64,000 nucleotides of DNA, taken from NCBI GenBank assembly GCA_013001295.1, contig JABDMW010000032.1, positions 1 to 64,000 of the forward strand. Direction: 5' to 3'. Positions 55,354-63,559 of this stretch are shown piece after piece (within the stretch, counting starts at the first letter, position 1; the number at the start of each line of letters is the position of its first letter). Both the position numbers and the translations under genes were made by a program. The stretch is from Hyphomonadaceae bacterium (GTDB taxonomy: Bacteria; Pseudomonadota; Alphaproteobacteria; Caulobacterales; Maricaulaceae). The notes below the pieces were generated by a model. It saw only the letters and a program-made list of their open reading frames with translations, was not told the DNA's origin and did no database searches.

Positions 55354-56618
55354 ATAAAGCGTCTCACAAATTAGAAACACGACCACCGATTTCCAATAAT
55401 GTTGTAGAAGTTAAAGGGGTTTGGAAGAAGTTTTCAAAAACGCGGTCCGGCGCCAGACGCAACATGCTTTCAAAAACTGGCAGGGCATTTTTTGGATTGC
55501 AACCCGGCGAAACAATTCTTCGTGAAGATGAGTTCTGGGCTGTTCAAGATCTTTCATTTGAACTTCAACGCGGGAAAACCTTGGGTATCCTTGGACTGAA
55601 CGGCGCTGGAAAAACAACAGTCCTTAATATGATCGGTGGCATGATGTTGCCCGACAAAGGACAAATTACCACAGTTGGTGCGATTGGCGCTTTAATGAAT
55701 TTGGCAGCCGGCTTTCAACCTTCTTTATCCGCGTATGAAAATATTCTAATTGGCGGCGCGGTACGCGGTTGGAGCATGGAAGAGACAGAGAAACGGGTCC
55801 CCGACATCATATCATTCGCCGAACTCGGCGAACATTTATCTCGAAGGCTGGCTGATTTTAGCGCAGGTATGAGACTTAGACTGGCATTTTCAATTGCAGT
55901 TCATATGCAACCTGATTTGCTTCTTATCGATGAAGTTCTGGCAGTAGGTGACCACCGATTTAGGGCTAAATGCCAGGAAAAAATCAATTCGATGCGCGAA
56001 GACGCGTCAGTAATAATTGTATCGCACTCAGTTCGGGATATTAGAGAATATTGCGATGAATGTTTGTTGATTAAAGATGGGGTTCCTGTATTTAAAGGTG
56101 ATGTGGAAGAAGGGCTATCGTTGTTGTTAGAGTCATACCACAAAGGTAGTATCAGTGCAGGTTCAGTAACAAAAGCACCTGTTGAAAATAAACCGGTGGC
56201 GGCTTTTATTTCTGAAACGGATTTGGAAGATGCTGTAGTATCTTCGTCAAAAAATAAAGCCGATAAATCTGAACGTGGTCGTGAATTAGTCGTAAACTAC
56301 TTTTTTAAAACAATCACCGAATGTGATGCATTGACGCTCGGCGTTGCCATTCGAAGTATTGGAAGCGACCCTATACTCAGCGGGATATCCAGTATAAATG
56401 AGATGGGTGAGCTGCATGCCAATGCCGGTCAAAAGATAAGCGCAGAAGTCGTGATTGATACGTCTGTTTTGAATCCTGGTCGCTATTCAATTGAAGCTGT
56501 AATTGCAAATGCTGACAAAATTTTGTTTCAGGGCTCGCTGGATACGTATGAAGTATTTACAAATGAAGAGTTTACATGGGGCCCCGTTGCACTCACTGCG
56601 AAGTGGCAAGTAGGCTAA
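55350..56618 (+). CDS. ABC exporter ATPase with C-terminal substrate-binding domain (Wzt-like)
   Basis: A 422-residue protein. The ATPase half has Walker A GLNGAGKTT (82-90), a variant signature DFSAGM (169-174), Walker B LLLIDE (190-195) and the 'LAVGDHRFRAKC' continuation seen in polysaccharide exporters. From about residue 300 a beta-sandwich follows ('GRELVVNYFFKTITECDALTLGVAIR...'), typical of Wzt proteins that bind the capped end of the glycan. The TTG start at 55350 overlaps the methyltransferase stop (TTGA). With the Wzm-like permease it forms the exporter. Confidence 0.9.
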   Translation: MNKASHKLETRPPISNNVVEVKGVWKKFSKTRSGARRNMLSKTGRAFFGLQPGETILREDEFWAVQDLSFELQRGKTLGILGLNGAGKTTVLNMIGGMMLPDKGQITTVGAIGALMNLAAGFQPSLSAYENILIGGAVRGWSMEETEKRVPDIISFAELGEHLSRRLADFSAGMRLRLAFSIAVHMQPDLLLIDEVLAVGDHRFRAKCQEKINSMREDASVIIVSHSVRDIREYCDECLLIKDGVPVFKGDVEEGLSLLLESYHKGSISAGSVTKAPVENKPVAAFISETDLEDAVVSSSKNKADKSERGRELVVNYFFKTITECDALTLGVAIRSIGSDPILSGISSINEMGELHANAGQKISAEVVIDTSVLNPGRYSIEAVIANADKILFQGSLDTYEVFTNEEFTWGPVALTAKWQVG

Positions 56619-56623
56619 TAATT

Positions 56624-57688
56624 CTATCCGCTAATAAATCGATTTCTCTTCAAAGCAACAGTTTTAGGGGTTTGGGCGACAATATGAAATCCGTTTGTCA
56701 ATAAAAACGGCATTGCAGTTCCCCCTTTGCCGGTCCAGCGTCCGTTCTCATGCCAGACATCGTCGAAAACGATAATTCCATAGTCGGGCAAGATTTCGGC
56801 TATCCGTTTGCAACATTTTAGATGCATTTCCCAGCAAGCCTCGTTGCTGATTTTTTGTCCCAATACTTTCTTATATCTATTTTGACGCCCCTCGCTGTGG
56901 TTTGGATGTTCAAAGTCGTACGCGTCGAGATAAATATAGGTAGGGTAAGGGGGCTCGAGTTTAGCCAGGTAATCTTCGCCCAAATCGCAAACCATAGTTG
57001 CATATGGATGGTACATTTTTGTAATATACTCAGCGTTTTTGACATTGTTTTCATCCATATCGACGCTTGTAAATCTTGTTCCTATCATACGGGCGAGACA
57101 GGCAAGTCTTGACGTCGAACATTGGGACCAAACGGTTTCACGCGTCATTCCAATTTCAAGTATGTGTTTTTTTGCGAAATCTTCAACCGGTTTGGTTAAA
57201 TAGTCATCTAAGATAAGCGTAATCATCATTTCATGGCCATGTACGGCCGTAACAGGAAGTTTATCGGGGCGGGACGCACGGATGGGATTTTGGAACCCTT
57301 TGGGGTTTCTCAGGGCTTTTTGCATACACCGTAGGATTAATTCGAGGTCGGCACTTTGAACCGATTCAAACTGCCGCCGTACCGTGTCCATTTCAGTTTT
57401 CATGGCGGACTTATACGATTTATAATCTTTGTCCAAATCAACGAGGTCTTTTCGCAAAATTTCAAGTTTTGCTAAAATTTCAGAATCGCTGGATGTTTTA
57501 GAGGCCTGAACGGCGACTTGTTTTTGAGGTGTCTTTTTTGAAACGACCTTTGCTTTTTCCGTTTTGCTGGTTGTAGCGTTAGACGATTTATTTTTAGGAG
57601 CCGTTGCGTTTGGATTTTTGGCGATCGTATTTTTTGAAGGTTTACCGGAGCTCGAAGGACTTGTCTCGGTTTCAATTGGTTTTTTCAT
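56624..57688 (-). CDS. Methyltransferase-fold protein with long low-complexity N-terminus
   Basis: A 354-residue protein. Residues 1-68 are rich in Lys, Ser, Thr, Pro and Ala, about 70-110 form a coiled coil, and from about 145 on there is a class I methyltransferase-like domain. That domain has 'HILEIGMTRETVW', 'SVDMDENN', 'YIYLDAYDF' and 'GIIVFDDVWHENGRW'. The central part resembles Methyltransf_24-type sugar or flavonoid O-methyltransferases. The linker may tether the enzyme to a partner. It ends 5 bp from the convergent Wzt-like gene and follows the DUF115-GT4 gene by 3 bp. Confidence 0.72.
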   Translation of the reverse strand: MKKPIETETSPSSSGKPSKNTIAKNPNATAPKNKSSNATTSKTEKAKVVSKKTPQKQVAVQASKTSSDSEILAKLEILRKDLVDLDKDYKSYKSAMKTEMDTVRRQFESVQSADLELILRCMQKALRNPKGFQNPIRASRPDKLPVTAVHGHEMMITLILDDYLTKPVEDFAKKHILEIGMTRETVWSQCSTSRLACLARMIGTRFTSVDMDENNVKNAEYITKMYHPYATMVCDLGEDYLAKLEPPYPTYIYLDAYDFEHPNHSEGRQNRYKKVLGQKISNEACWEMHLKCCKRIAEILPDYGIIVFDDVWHENGRWTGKGGTAMPFLLTNGFHIVAQTPKTVALKRNRFISG

Positions 57689-57691
57689 GGT

Positions 57692-60061
57692 TTACTTATT
57701 CCGACGGTTTTCTAGGACGGCAACAGTTTTATTTAAGTGCGCGGCCAAATGAGCAATCAGTAAAAACAATAGCAGCTGCGCCAAAAACACCATAAATATA
57801 GCACCTGCTTTTACGACTATCGAATCCGTTATCGTAATCATCGTCAACGCTATCGCCAGCAAGACCGCACTAAACACGCCCACGACTCCTTTCCAACTCA
57901 ATGTATATTTTTTGAAAAAACTTAGCAGAGTATAATTCGTGTTTGCCACACTCGCTACTTTTTCAGGACTACCAACTTGCCTTCGGTATTCAAATGATTT
58001 TGGAATTGTCTCGGAAGCTAGCACGAGTTCTCTTAAAAAATCCATTTTATAATTTTCTATGGAAAACCGCGAAAATGCAAATGATTGTGCCATTTTTCCT
58101 AATTGGAGTCGTTTCGATGGCGAATTCGTTAGTTTGGTCAATGCATCGCTAAGCTCATTTGGATCCCTGGTTTTAATTCGAAAAGCCAGGTTTAGCTCTT
58201 CGAGCGTGTCCAACGTGGCGAGACCATCCGGCCCATATGCTATTATCGGTGTGCCGGAAGCGCAACACTCCGGTAGTTTATTGGCAAACGAATACTTCAC
58301 ATAGCACTTTGTGTCGTCGTCGAAATTATAGGTAATCAGGAGAAGATCAGCTTGCGATAACCATTCGCGATACGCTTTGTTAGATAATGTTGATACGGAT
58401 ATTTCTACGCCATCTAATTCCGCGAATTCATAGTGATATTTCGAAAACCAATGTTTTTGTGTCATAATCTCGAACCGAACATTTTGGCCTACAGAGTTGA
58501 GATGACTGACTGCTTGAGCGATATCTCTTACACTATCTATACTCATATCAGCGGCCAAACCGCCAGCATATCGAATAGTACAATCTGATTTTCGCGCTTG
58601 TTTGCGCTTAATTTTTGACCATTTTTTTGGTGATACGCCATTGTGAAATTTCTTGAATTGGGCACCATAGCGCGAACCAAATGCACCGCTCATTGCATCT
58701 GAAATTGATAAACACGCCGCGGCATTCTGACATAATTGTTTAAGATCATTATCGATTTTTTCGCCATATTCTGGGTTATGCAAAATTAACCTTGAAGGCC
58801 AATCGTCCATAAGCCACACGGCATAAGGAACGCCCAATTTGGACAATGTTTGCATGGCAAATTCATGAAAGTGCGGATGTTCGGCGACCGGGCGATATAA
58901 AATAATATCAGGGTTGAATTTATTTATCGCCTCTTCAACATTACTTTTCGGTGTCGGGCCATTGTCATCAAACCGGTCAAAAACCTCATATTGATTTGTT
59001 CCTGGCACGCAAATTTGTAAAAATCGATCTTTTTGCCAATCTTCAAAATATTTGGCCGTCAAACTGCCGGTGGCCGAAGCTCCCCCCGTTTTGTTAAAAT
59101 CGAGCAAGAGTGTTTTTGGCTTTTGAGAATCAGCAAAATTTTTCGGATCAGAAAACAGGTCCTCATAATTTCGCCTTTCAAATACATCCAATTTACCACC
59201 CACCGTCGCGTTGAATATTTTGACATTGATGGATTCAGTCACCTTTTTAGCTTCTTTGTAAGCCTCCAGCATTTTATCAACTTGTGGATCGTGCCATCGA
59301 TTGCCCTTGCCAAAATAGTCCGGATGAAAATGATTGGTATCGTCTGACTTCATATCTAAAACAGATGTGCCATACGATTTCGATACTTTCGTATCTGCTG
59401 GAATTTCGTAGTCAGCGTCTACGCCAATCAGATATATTTCTTCAAAACCGAGATATGCAGCAATCTGCATCGCGGAAAATACAACTGTACATCCGGTGTA
59501 TGTAATTTCGTCTGCTTGTGTTGAAAAGTCGAAACCGTGCGGATAGCTAATTCTGGGTCGATGATTGTAGAAAATGCATTCATCGTCTTGTTCGATACAA
59601 TATGCCAGATATGCGGGAAAAAATTTAATTGGTCCTTTAAAATCTTTGATTTGTTCGGCGCGGTCCTCTGCGACCAAATGGTCTTCGACAAGGTAAAAAG
59701 TAGGTTTCCAATTAACATCGCCCGATTTTAAGAAAAAGCCGTTTACTGCGAAGGTAATCTCGTTATCGAGAAGAGTGAGATCGGTTTTTTTTAAACTTGG
59801 ACCATTGCCGATAATGAAACACCGTTTTTTGCGTCCTGAAAAATGTTTTTTTAAAGCTCTTATACGTGGTTTGTAAATTTGATTTAATTCCGTTGTGTAG
59901 AGTTTTTCCACACGTTTGAGCCCTTCAATTTGATCCTCGAGTGGGATTTTTTCGGTTGGGAGATAAATTGGTGATCGCGTGGGCAAACGCTCGACAAGTC
60001 GGGACTTTTCCGATTCAAGCGTATTCTGCGTCTCTGTATTGTTAATCACCTTAAGATCCAT
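57692..60061 (-). CDS. DUF115/GT42-like domain fused to a GT4-like glycosyltransferase and C-terminal membrane helices
   Basis: A 789-residue protein. The N-terminal 300 residues contain the DUF115-type domain with FIIGNGPSL (82-90), NHFHPDYFGKG (about 242-252) and NATVGGKLDVFERR. Residues about 315-690 look like a GT-B glycosyltransferase, with 'KTLLLDFNKTGGASATGS', 'IRYAGGLAADMSI' and 'LPECCASGTPIIAYGPDG', the latter like the nucleotide-binding end of family 4. Two hydrophobic helices close the protein at about 725-775, so it is probably anchored to the inner membrane. It is the main product of a four-gene minus-strand unit. Confidence 0.78.
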   Translation of the reverse strand: MDLKVINNTETQNTLESEKSRLVERLPTRSPIYLPTEKIPLEDQIEGLKRVEKLYTTELNQIYKPRIRALKKHFSGRKKRCFIIGNGPSLKKTDLTLLDNEITFAVNGFFLKSGDVNWKPTFYLVEDHLVAEDRAEQIKDFKGPIKFFPAYLAYCIEQDDECIFYNHRPRISYPHGFDFSTQADEITYTGCTVVFSAMQIAAYLGFEEIYLIGVDADYEIPADTKVSKSYGTSVLDMKSDDTNHFHPDYFGKGNRWHDPQVDKMLEAYKEAKKVTESINVKIFNATVGGKLDVFERRNYEDLFSDPKNFADSQKPKTLLLDFNKTGGASATGSLTAKYFEDWQKDRFLQICVPGTNQYEVFDRFDDNGPTPKSNVEEAINKFNPDIILYRPVAEHPHFHEFAMQTLSKLGVPYAVWLMDDWPSRLILHNPEYGEKIDNDLKQLCQNAAACLSISDAMSGAFGSRYGAQFKKFHNGVSPKKWSKIKRKQARKSDCTIRYAGGLAADMSIDSVRDIAQAVSHLNSVGQNVRFEIMTQKHWFSKYHYEFAELDGVEISVSTLSNKAYREWLSQADLLLITYNFDDDTKCYVKYSFANKLPECCASGTPIIAYGPDGLATLDTLEELNLAFRIKTRDPNELSDALTKLTNSPSKRLQLGKMAQSFAFSRFSIENYKMDFLRELVLASETIPKSFEYRRQVGSPEKVASVANTNYTLLSFFKKYTLSWKGVVGVFSAVLLAIALTMITITDSIVVKAGAIFMVFLAQLLLFLLIAHLAAHLNKTVAVLENRRNK

Positions 60062-60074
60062 TTCCGATGCGATA

Positions 60075-60746
60075 CTATCTGGCGACCAAGGACAATTTGT
60101 CCAGATCCCCGCGTTTAATAAAAACTTTATATCCGATCATGATCACACTAGACCGAGCTTTTTCACATTCCCAATATATAGCTTTGTTGTGAGGGATTTC
60201 AGCGTCCCTGTAAATGAGTTCGGCGTCCTTTAGGGACTCAAACCGAATGACGAATATTTCAAGGTTTGGCAAGTGCTTGATCAGCGTTCGTGCAATTGTT
60301 GGTAAGGATTTGGCTTTCAGTAATATCAGCAGATTAACATTTTGTAGATCGGGAATATTCAATAACTCTTCAAGACCAATGTATTTATGTATTTGCGCGT
60401 ATTTTAGACCGGGATGAAAATCATTGCTTACTTGTGACTTTGATACTTCAACCGCGTACCGCCCTTTTATGCCTGAGACTGCAACCGGGTAGAATTGTAT
60501 ATCGGAATTATTGCCCAAATTAGTCGAAATGGCCGATTGTGAACGACTGATAGGTGCAACGATTTTCAGTGTGGAATTAGTATTAACGAACCTACCGATA
60601 GCATTTAACGCGATTGACGGTTCATCTGGAATACCTATGAACAATGCCAACGGACTGTTCAGATCCGCGAAACTGCAGATTACATGCGCCAATCTGCAAC
60701 AATCTAAAGGCTTTTCTGGTGGTTTGGGCCATTTGTGTGGCGGCAT
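60075..60746 (-). CDS. Unknown protein, possibly a degenerate FkbM-like fold
   Basis: A 223-residue protein from ATG 60746; a TTG at 60782 is also in frame. The order of strands and helices ('DIQFYPVAVSGIKGRYAVEV', 'IGLEELLNIPDLQNVNLLILL', 'HLPNLEIFVIRFE') recalls FkbM methyltransferases. However, the usual K-I-D-x-E-G and SAM-binding glycine motifs are absent. It may be an inactive relative or something else. It sits between two DUF115-containing genes on the same strand. Confidence 0.55.
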   Translation of the reverse strand: MPPHKWPKPPEKPLDCCRLAHVICSFADLNSPLALFIGIPDEPSIALNAIGRFVNTNSTLKIVAPISRSQSAISTNLGNNSDIQFYPVAVSGIKGRYAVEVSKSQVSNDFHPGLKYAQIHKYIGLEELLNIPDLQNVNLLILLKAKSLPTIARTLIKHLPNLEIFVIRFESLKDAELIYRDAEIPHNKAIYWECEKARSSVIMIGYKVFIKRGDLDKLSLVAR

Positions 60747-60793
60747 AAATTTAATTTCACTTAACAAAGTTATTTTACTCAATTTATCTAAAA

Positions 60794-61627
60794 CTATTCT
60801 TCTTTTAATACTTCGCTTAATTTTACTTTTTTAAATACATCAAGTTTCCCGTTTCTCGTTGCATCCAGTATTTCCCGTCCAGAACTTTCAAAAGCGATTT
60901 TTGCTTCTCGATATGCGGCTTCCGAGGTTTCGAGGTCCGGTAATTGCCACACGCTGCCTTTGCCGAAATAGTCAGGATGGAAGTGGTTTTTATCGTTCAC
61001 AAGCCTTTCAACTTTTGTGTGCGGTGCCAATTTTGTCTCCCCCGTTTCTAGTTGATAATTGTGATCAATCCCAACTAAAATAATTCTTTTAAAACCCATC
61101 CAATAAGCAAGTTGCAGTGCTGAATACGTAACCGTGGAACCCACCGAAATATTTTGAGTAAGGTTTTTATGGAAGTGTGTGCCGGCGAGTGTTCTAAAAA
61201 ATGCACAATGATCTGAATTTCGAAGCTTCGCACGGCTTTCCCAGTTCGCGAACAACGGCATTTTCAATTGCGAAAAATCTGACGAGTTTTCAGATAACAA
61301 AAGCTCATTTACACAAACCATATAAGTGGGTTGGAAGCCAATTCTATCGATACCCATGTATAACCTGTTCAGGCCAATGGTGATTTGACTTTTTAACCCA
61401 ACTAAATTCATGTCCAACAGACTTGGCCCGGTGCCAACAATGAATCCCGTTTTACCTTGATGGACATTTTTATAATTCAACAGTGATTTCTTGTTTCTTT
61501 TTCCAAGACGGGACAATGTCCATCCGGGATCTCGTAACGTCTTATAGATATTTGTTTTCGCCAAGATATTAAATCCCAGAGGACCAAGCAACCTGCGCAT
61601 AGAGCTATAATTGGCTGAGTCTGTCAC
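60794..61627 (-). CDS. Stand-alone DUF115/GT42-like protein
   Basis: A 277-residue protein. The GTG at 61627 has 'gagga' 6 nt upstream and is preferred to upstream starts. An ATG ten codons in (61600) is the alternative. It has the same domain seen in the two larger proteins: FIVGTGPSL (62-70), 'GSTVTYSALQLAYWMGFKRIILVGID', NHFHPDYFGKG (214-224) and 'DATRNGKLDVFKK'. These features resemble Maf/DUF115 and Campylobacter Cst-type (GT42) sialyltransferases, so a CMP-sugar glycosyltransferase is proposed but not proven. It heads the minus-strand unit and is divergent from a GT2 gene. Confidence 0.75.
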   Translation of the reverse strand: MTDSANYSSMRRLLGPLGFNILAKTNIYKTLRDPGWTLSRLGKRNKKSLLNYKNVHQGKTGFIVGTGPSLLDMNLVGLKSQITIGLNRLYMGIDRIGFQPTYMVCVNELLLSENSSDFSQLKMPLFANWESRAKLRNSDHCAFFRTLAGTHFHKNLTQNISVGSTVTYSALQLAYWMGFKRIILVGIDHNYQLETGETKLAPHTKVERLVNDKNHFHPDYFGKGSVWQLPDLETSEAAYREAKIAFESSGREILDATRNGKLDVFKKVKLSEVLKEE

Positions 61628-61849
61628 TGAAATCCTCGTGAATCGAAAGAAAGTATTTATCGGGCGAATACCATTATGACAATATTGCCAGAAACATTGG
61701 GATAAAAGCCAATTAAAAAAAATAAAAAAAATGTATTTTTCCTGAAAAAACAACGTTTAATTCATGTGTAACCGCAGGGTTCAGGTATTGACCAACCATA
61801 GCAAGACATGTTCTAAGGGCTCCCAATCAATTGGACTATGTAGGTTTTC

Positions 61850-62812
61850 ATGAACACCGTTTTGCAACCGGATATTAGCATCGTCTATCGAGCTTTGAAT
61901 GAGGACAAATGGTTCGAAAGTTCGTTACAAGCGCTGCATGAACAAAATTTGGGCTCAATGACTATGGAAGTTGTCCTCGTTGACTCTGGCTCAACGGATC
62001 GGACATTAGAGATTGCTGCAAAATATAACTGCAGAATTACGCATATCAAAAAATCCGATTTTTCATTCGGTAGATCTCTAAATCAGGGGTGTGATTTTGC
62101 ACGCGGGAATTACCTGGTCTTTATTTCCGCTCATTGTATTCCCGCAAATCAGGATTGGCTATTAAACTTGATAAGACCGCTTATAGAGCATAAAGCAAGC
62201 TACAGCTATGGTCGGCAATTGGGGCACGATGTGTCACAGTTTTCGGAAAAGCAGATTTTCGCCAAATACTTCCCTGGCGAAAGCCATATTCCACAAGAAG
62301 GCTTTTTCATAAACAATGCGAATTCCGCTATTATCGCGGATGTATGGAAAGAGTATCGGTTTGATGAATCCGTGACCGGTCTTGAAGACATGGTGCTGGG
62401 TAAACAACTTGTCAATTCAGGGCATAAAATCGCATATGTTGCCGATGCGCCTATTATTCATGTGCATGAAGAATCCTACGAACAAACTATTATACGTTAT
62501 TATCGGGAGGCTTTAACGCTGAGAGATATCTTACCTGATATCCACATGAACTTTGCAGATTTTGTTCGGTATTATCTCGCGAGTGTATGGCTTGATTTCC
62601 GCGCGGCGGGCAAAGAAAAAACCAGAATCAACAAATGGGGAATTGTCAGGTTTAGATTCGCTCAGTTTTGGGGAAATTATAAAGGGCACAATGAAGTCAA
62701 GAAACTTTCTCGCAAGCAAAAAGAAGATTATTATTATCCAAAGCCAAAGGTTGAAAAAGGCGTGAACTATGTTGCCCCGCCAAAAATATCTCCGCGCGCA
62801 TCCGCTGAATAA
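61850..62812 (+). CDS. Family 2 glycosyltransferase
   Basis: A 320-residue GT-A enzyme with 'DISIVYRALNEDKWFESSLQAL', 'VVLVDSGSTDRTLEIA', 'SFGRSLNQGCDFARGNYLVFISAHCIP' and a later 'GLEDMVLGKQLVNSGHKIAYVADAPIIHVHEE'. This pattern is seen in rhamnosyl- and related sugar transferases for surface glycans. The usual D-x-D is replaced by S-A-H-C, as is common in this subgroup. It is followed 24 bp later by the CMP-sugar synthetase-like gene. Confidence 0.88.
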   Translation: MNTVLQPDISIVYRALNEDKWFESSLQALHEQNLGSMTMEVVLVDSGSTDRTLEIAAKYNCRITHIKKSDFSFGRSLNQGCDFARGNYLVFISAHCIPANQDWLLNLIRPLIEHKASYSYGRQLGHDVSQFSEKQIFAKYFPGESHIPQEGFFINNANSAIIADVWKEYRFDESVTGLEDMVLGKQLVNSGHKIAYVADAPIIHVHEESYEQTIIRYYREALTLRDILPDIHMNFADFVRYYLASVWLDFRAAGKEKTRINKWGIVRFRFAQFWGNYKGHNEVKKLSRKQKEDYYYPKPKVEKGVNYVAPPKISPRASAE

Positions 62813-62836
62813 GCTTCAAAAATAATAGGAATTATT

Positions 62837-63532
62837 ATGTCTAACTCGTCATATGGACTTGTTGCTCTTTTACCGATGAAAGCACACAGCGCTCGTGTCA
62901 AATCTAAAAATTTTCGCGATATAGCTGGCAAGCCTCTCTTTAGATGGATATTGGATTCGCTTTTGGCGGTGAAGGAAATTGAAAAAGTGGTGATCAACAC
63001 GGATGCACGCGAAATATTGGCTGAAAATGGACTGCAAGACGGTGACCATAATGGACGTGTAATGATCAGGGACCGAAAAGAAGAACTGTGCGGAGACTTT
63101 GTTTCGATGAACCTTATTTTGGGTGATGATGTCGCATCAGTTTCGGCCGAAGCCTACCTCATGACGCATACAACAAATCCGCTATTATCACCCGAAACCA
63201 TTGCCTCGATGTTGAGTTCCTACAATAATTCCATAAACGCGGGCAAATGCGATTCACTGTTCACAGTCAACAAAATGCAAACCCGATTCTATACGCCCGA
63301 AGGCAAACCGATAAATCATGATCCCAACAATCTGCTGCGAACACAAGATTTGCCTCCCTATATGGAGGAAAATTCAGTTGGATATTTATTTAGTTCTGAC
63401 AGTTTTGCAAAAACCGGAGCACGAATAGGGGAGACGCCTTTACTATTCGAAACGCCACCGCTTGAGTCAGTAGATATCGATGAACCAAGTGATTGGTTTA
63501 TGGCTGAATCACTTTTGATGCGAAAAAGTTAA
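62837..63532 (+). CDS. Acylneuraminate cytidylyltransferase-like CMP-sugar synthetase
   Basis: A 231-residue protein with the nucleotide-binding start 'ALLPMKAHSARVKSKNFRDIAGKPLFRW' and 'VVINTDAREIL'. The variant P-M-K-A-H-S-x-R replaces the classical P-A-R-x-G-S-K-x-x of NeuA. Such enzymes join a 2-keto-3-deoxy sugar acid such as a sialic, legionaminic or KDO-like acid to CMP. This supplies a natural donor for GT42-like domains elsewhere in the cluster. No NeuB-type condensing enzyme is in the window. 'aggaatt' precedes ATG 62837. Confidence 0.85.
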   Translation: MSNSSYGLVALLPMKAHSARVKSKNFRDIAGKPLFRWILDSLLAVKEIEKVVINTDAREILAENGLQDGDHNGRVMIRDRKEELCGDFVSMNLILGDDVASVSAEAYLMTHTTNPLLSPETIASMLSSYNNSINAGKCDSLFTVNKMQTRFYTPEGKPINHDPNNLLRTQDLPPYMEENSVGYLFSSDSFAKTGARIGETPLLFETPPLESVDIDEPSDWFMAESLLMRKS

Positions 63533-63559
63533 ACACACCGATAAGCTGCGGAGTTTTTC

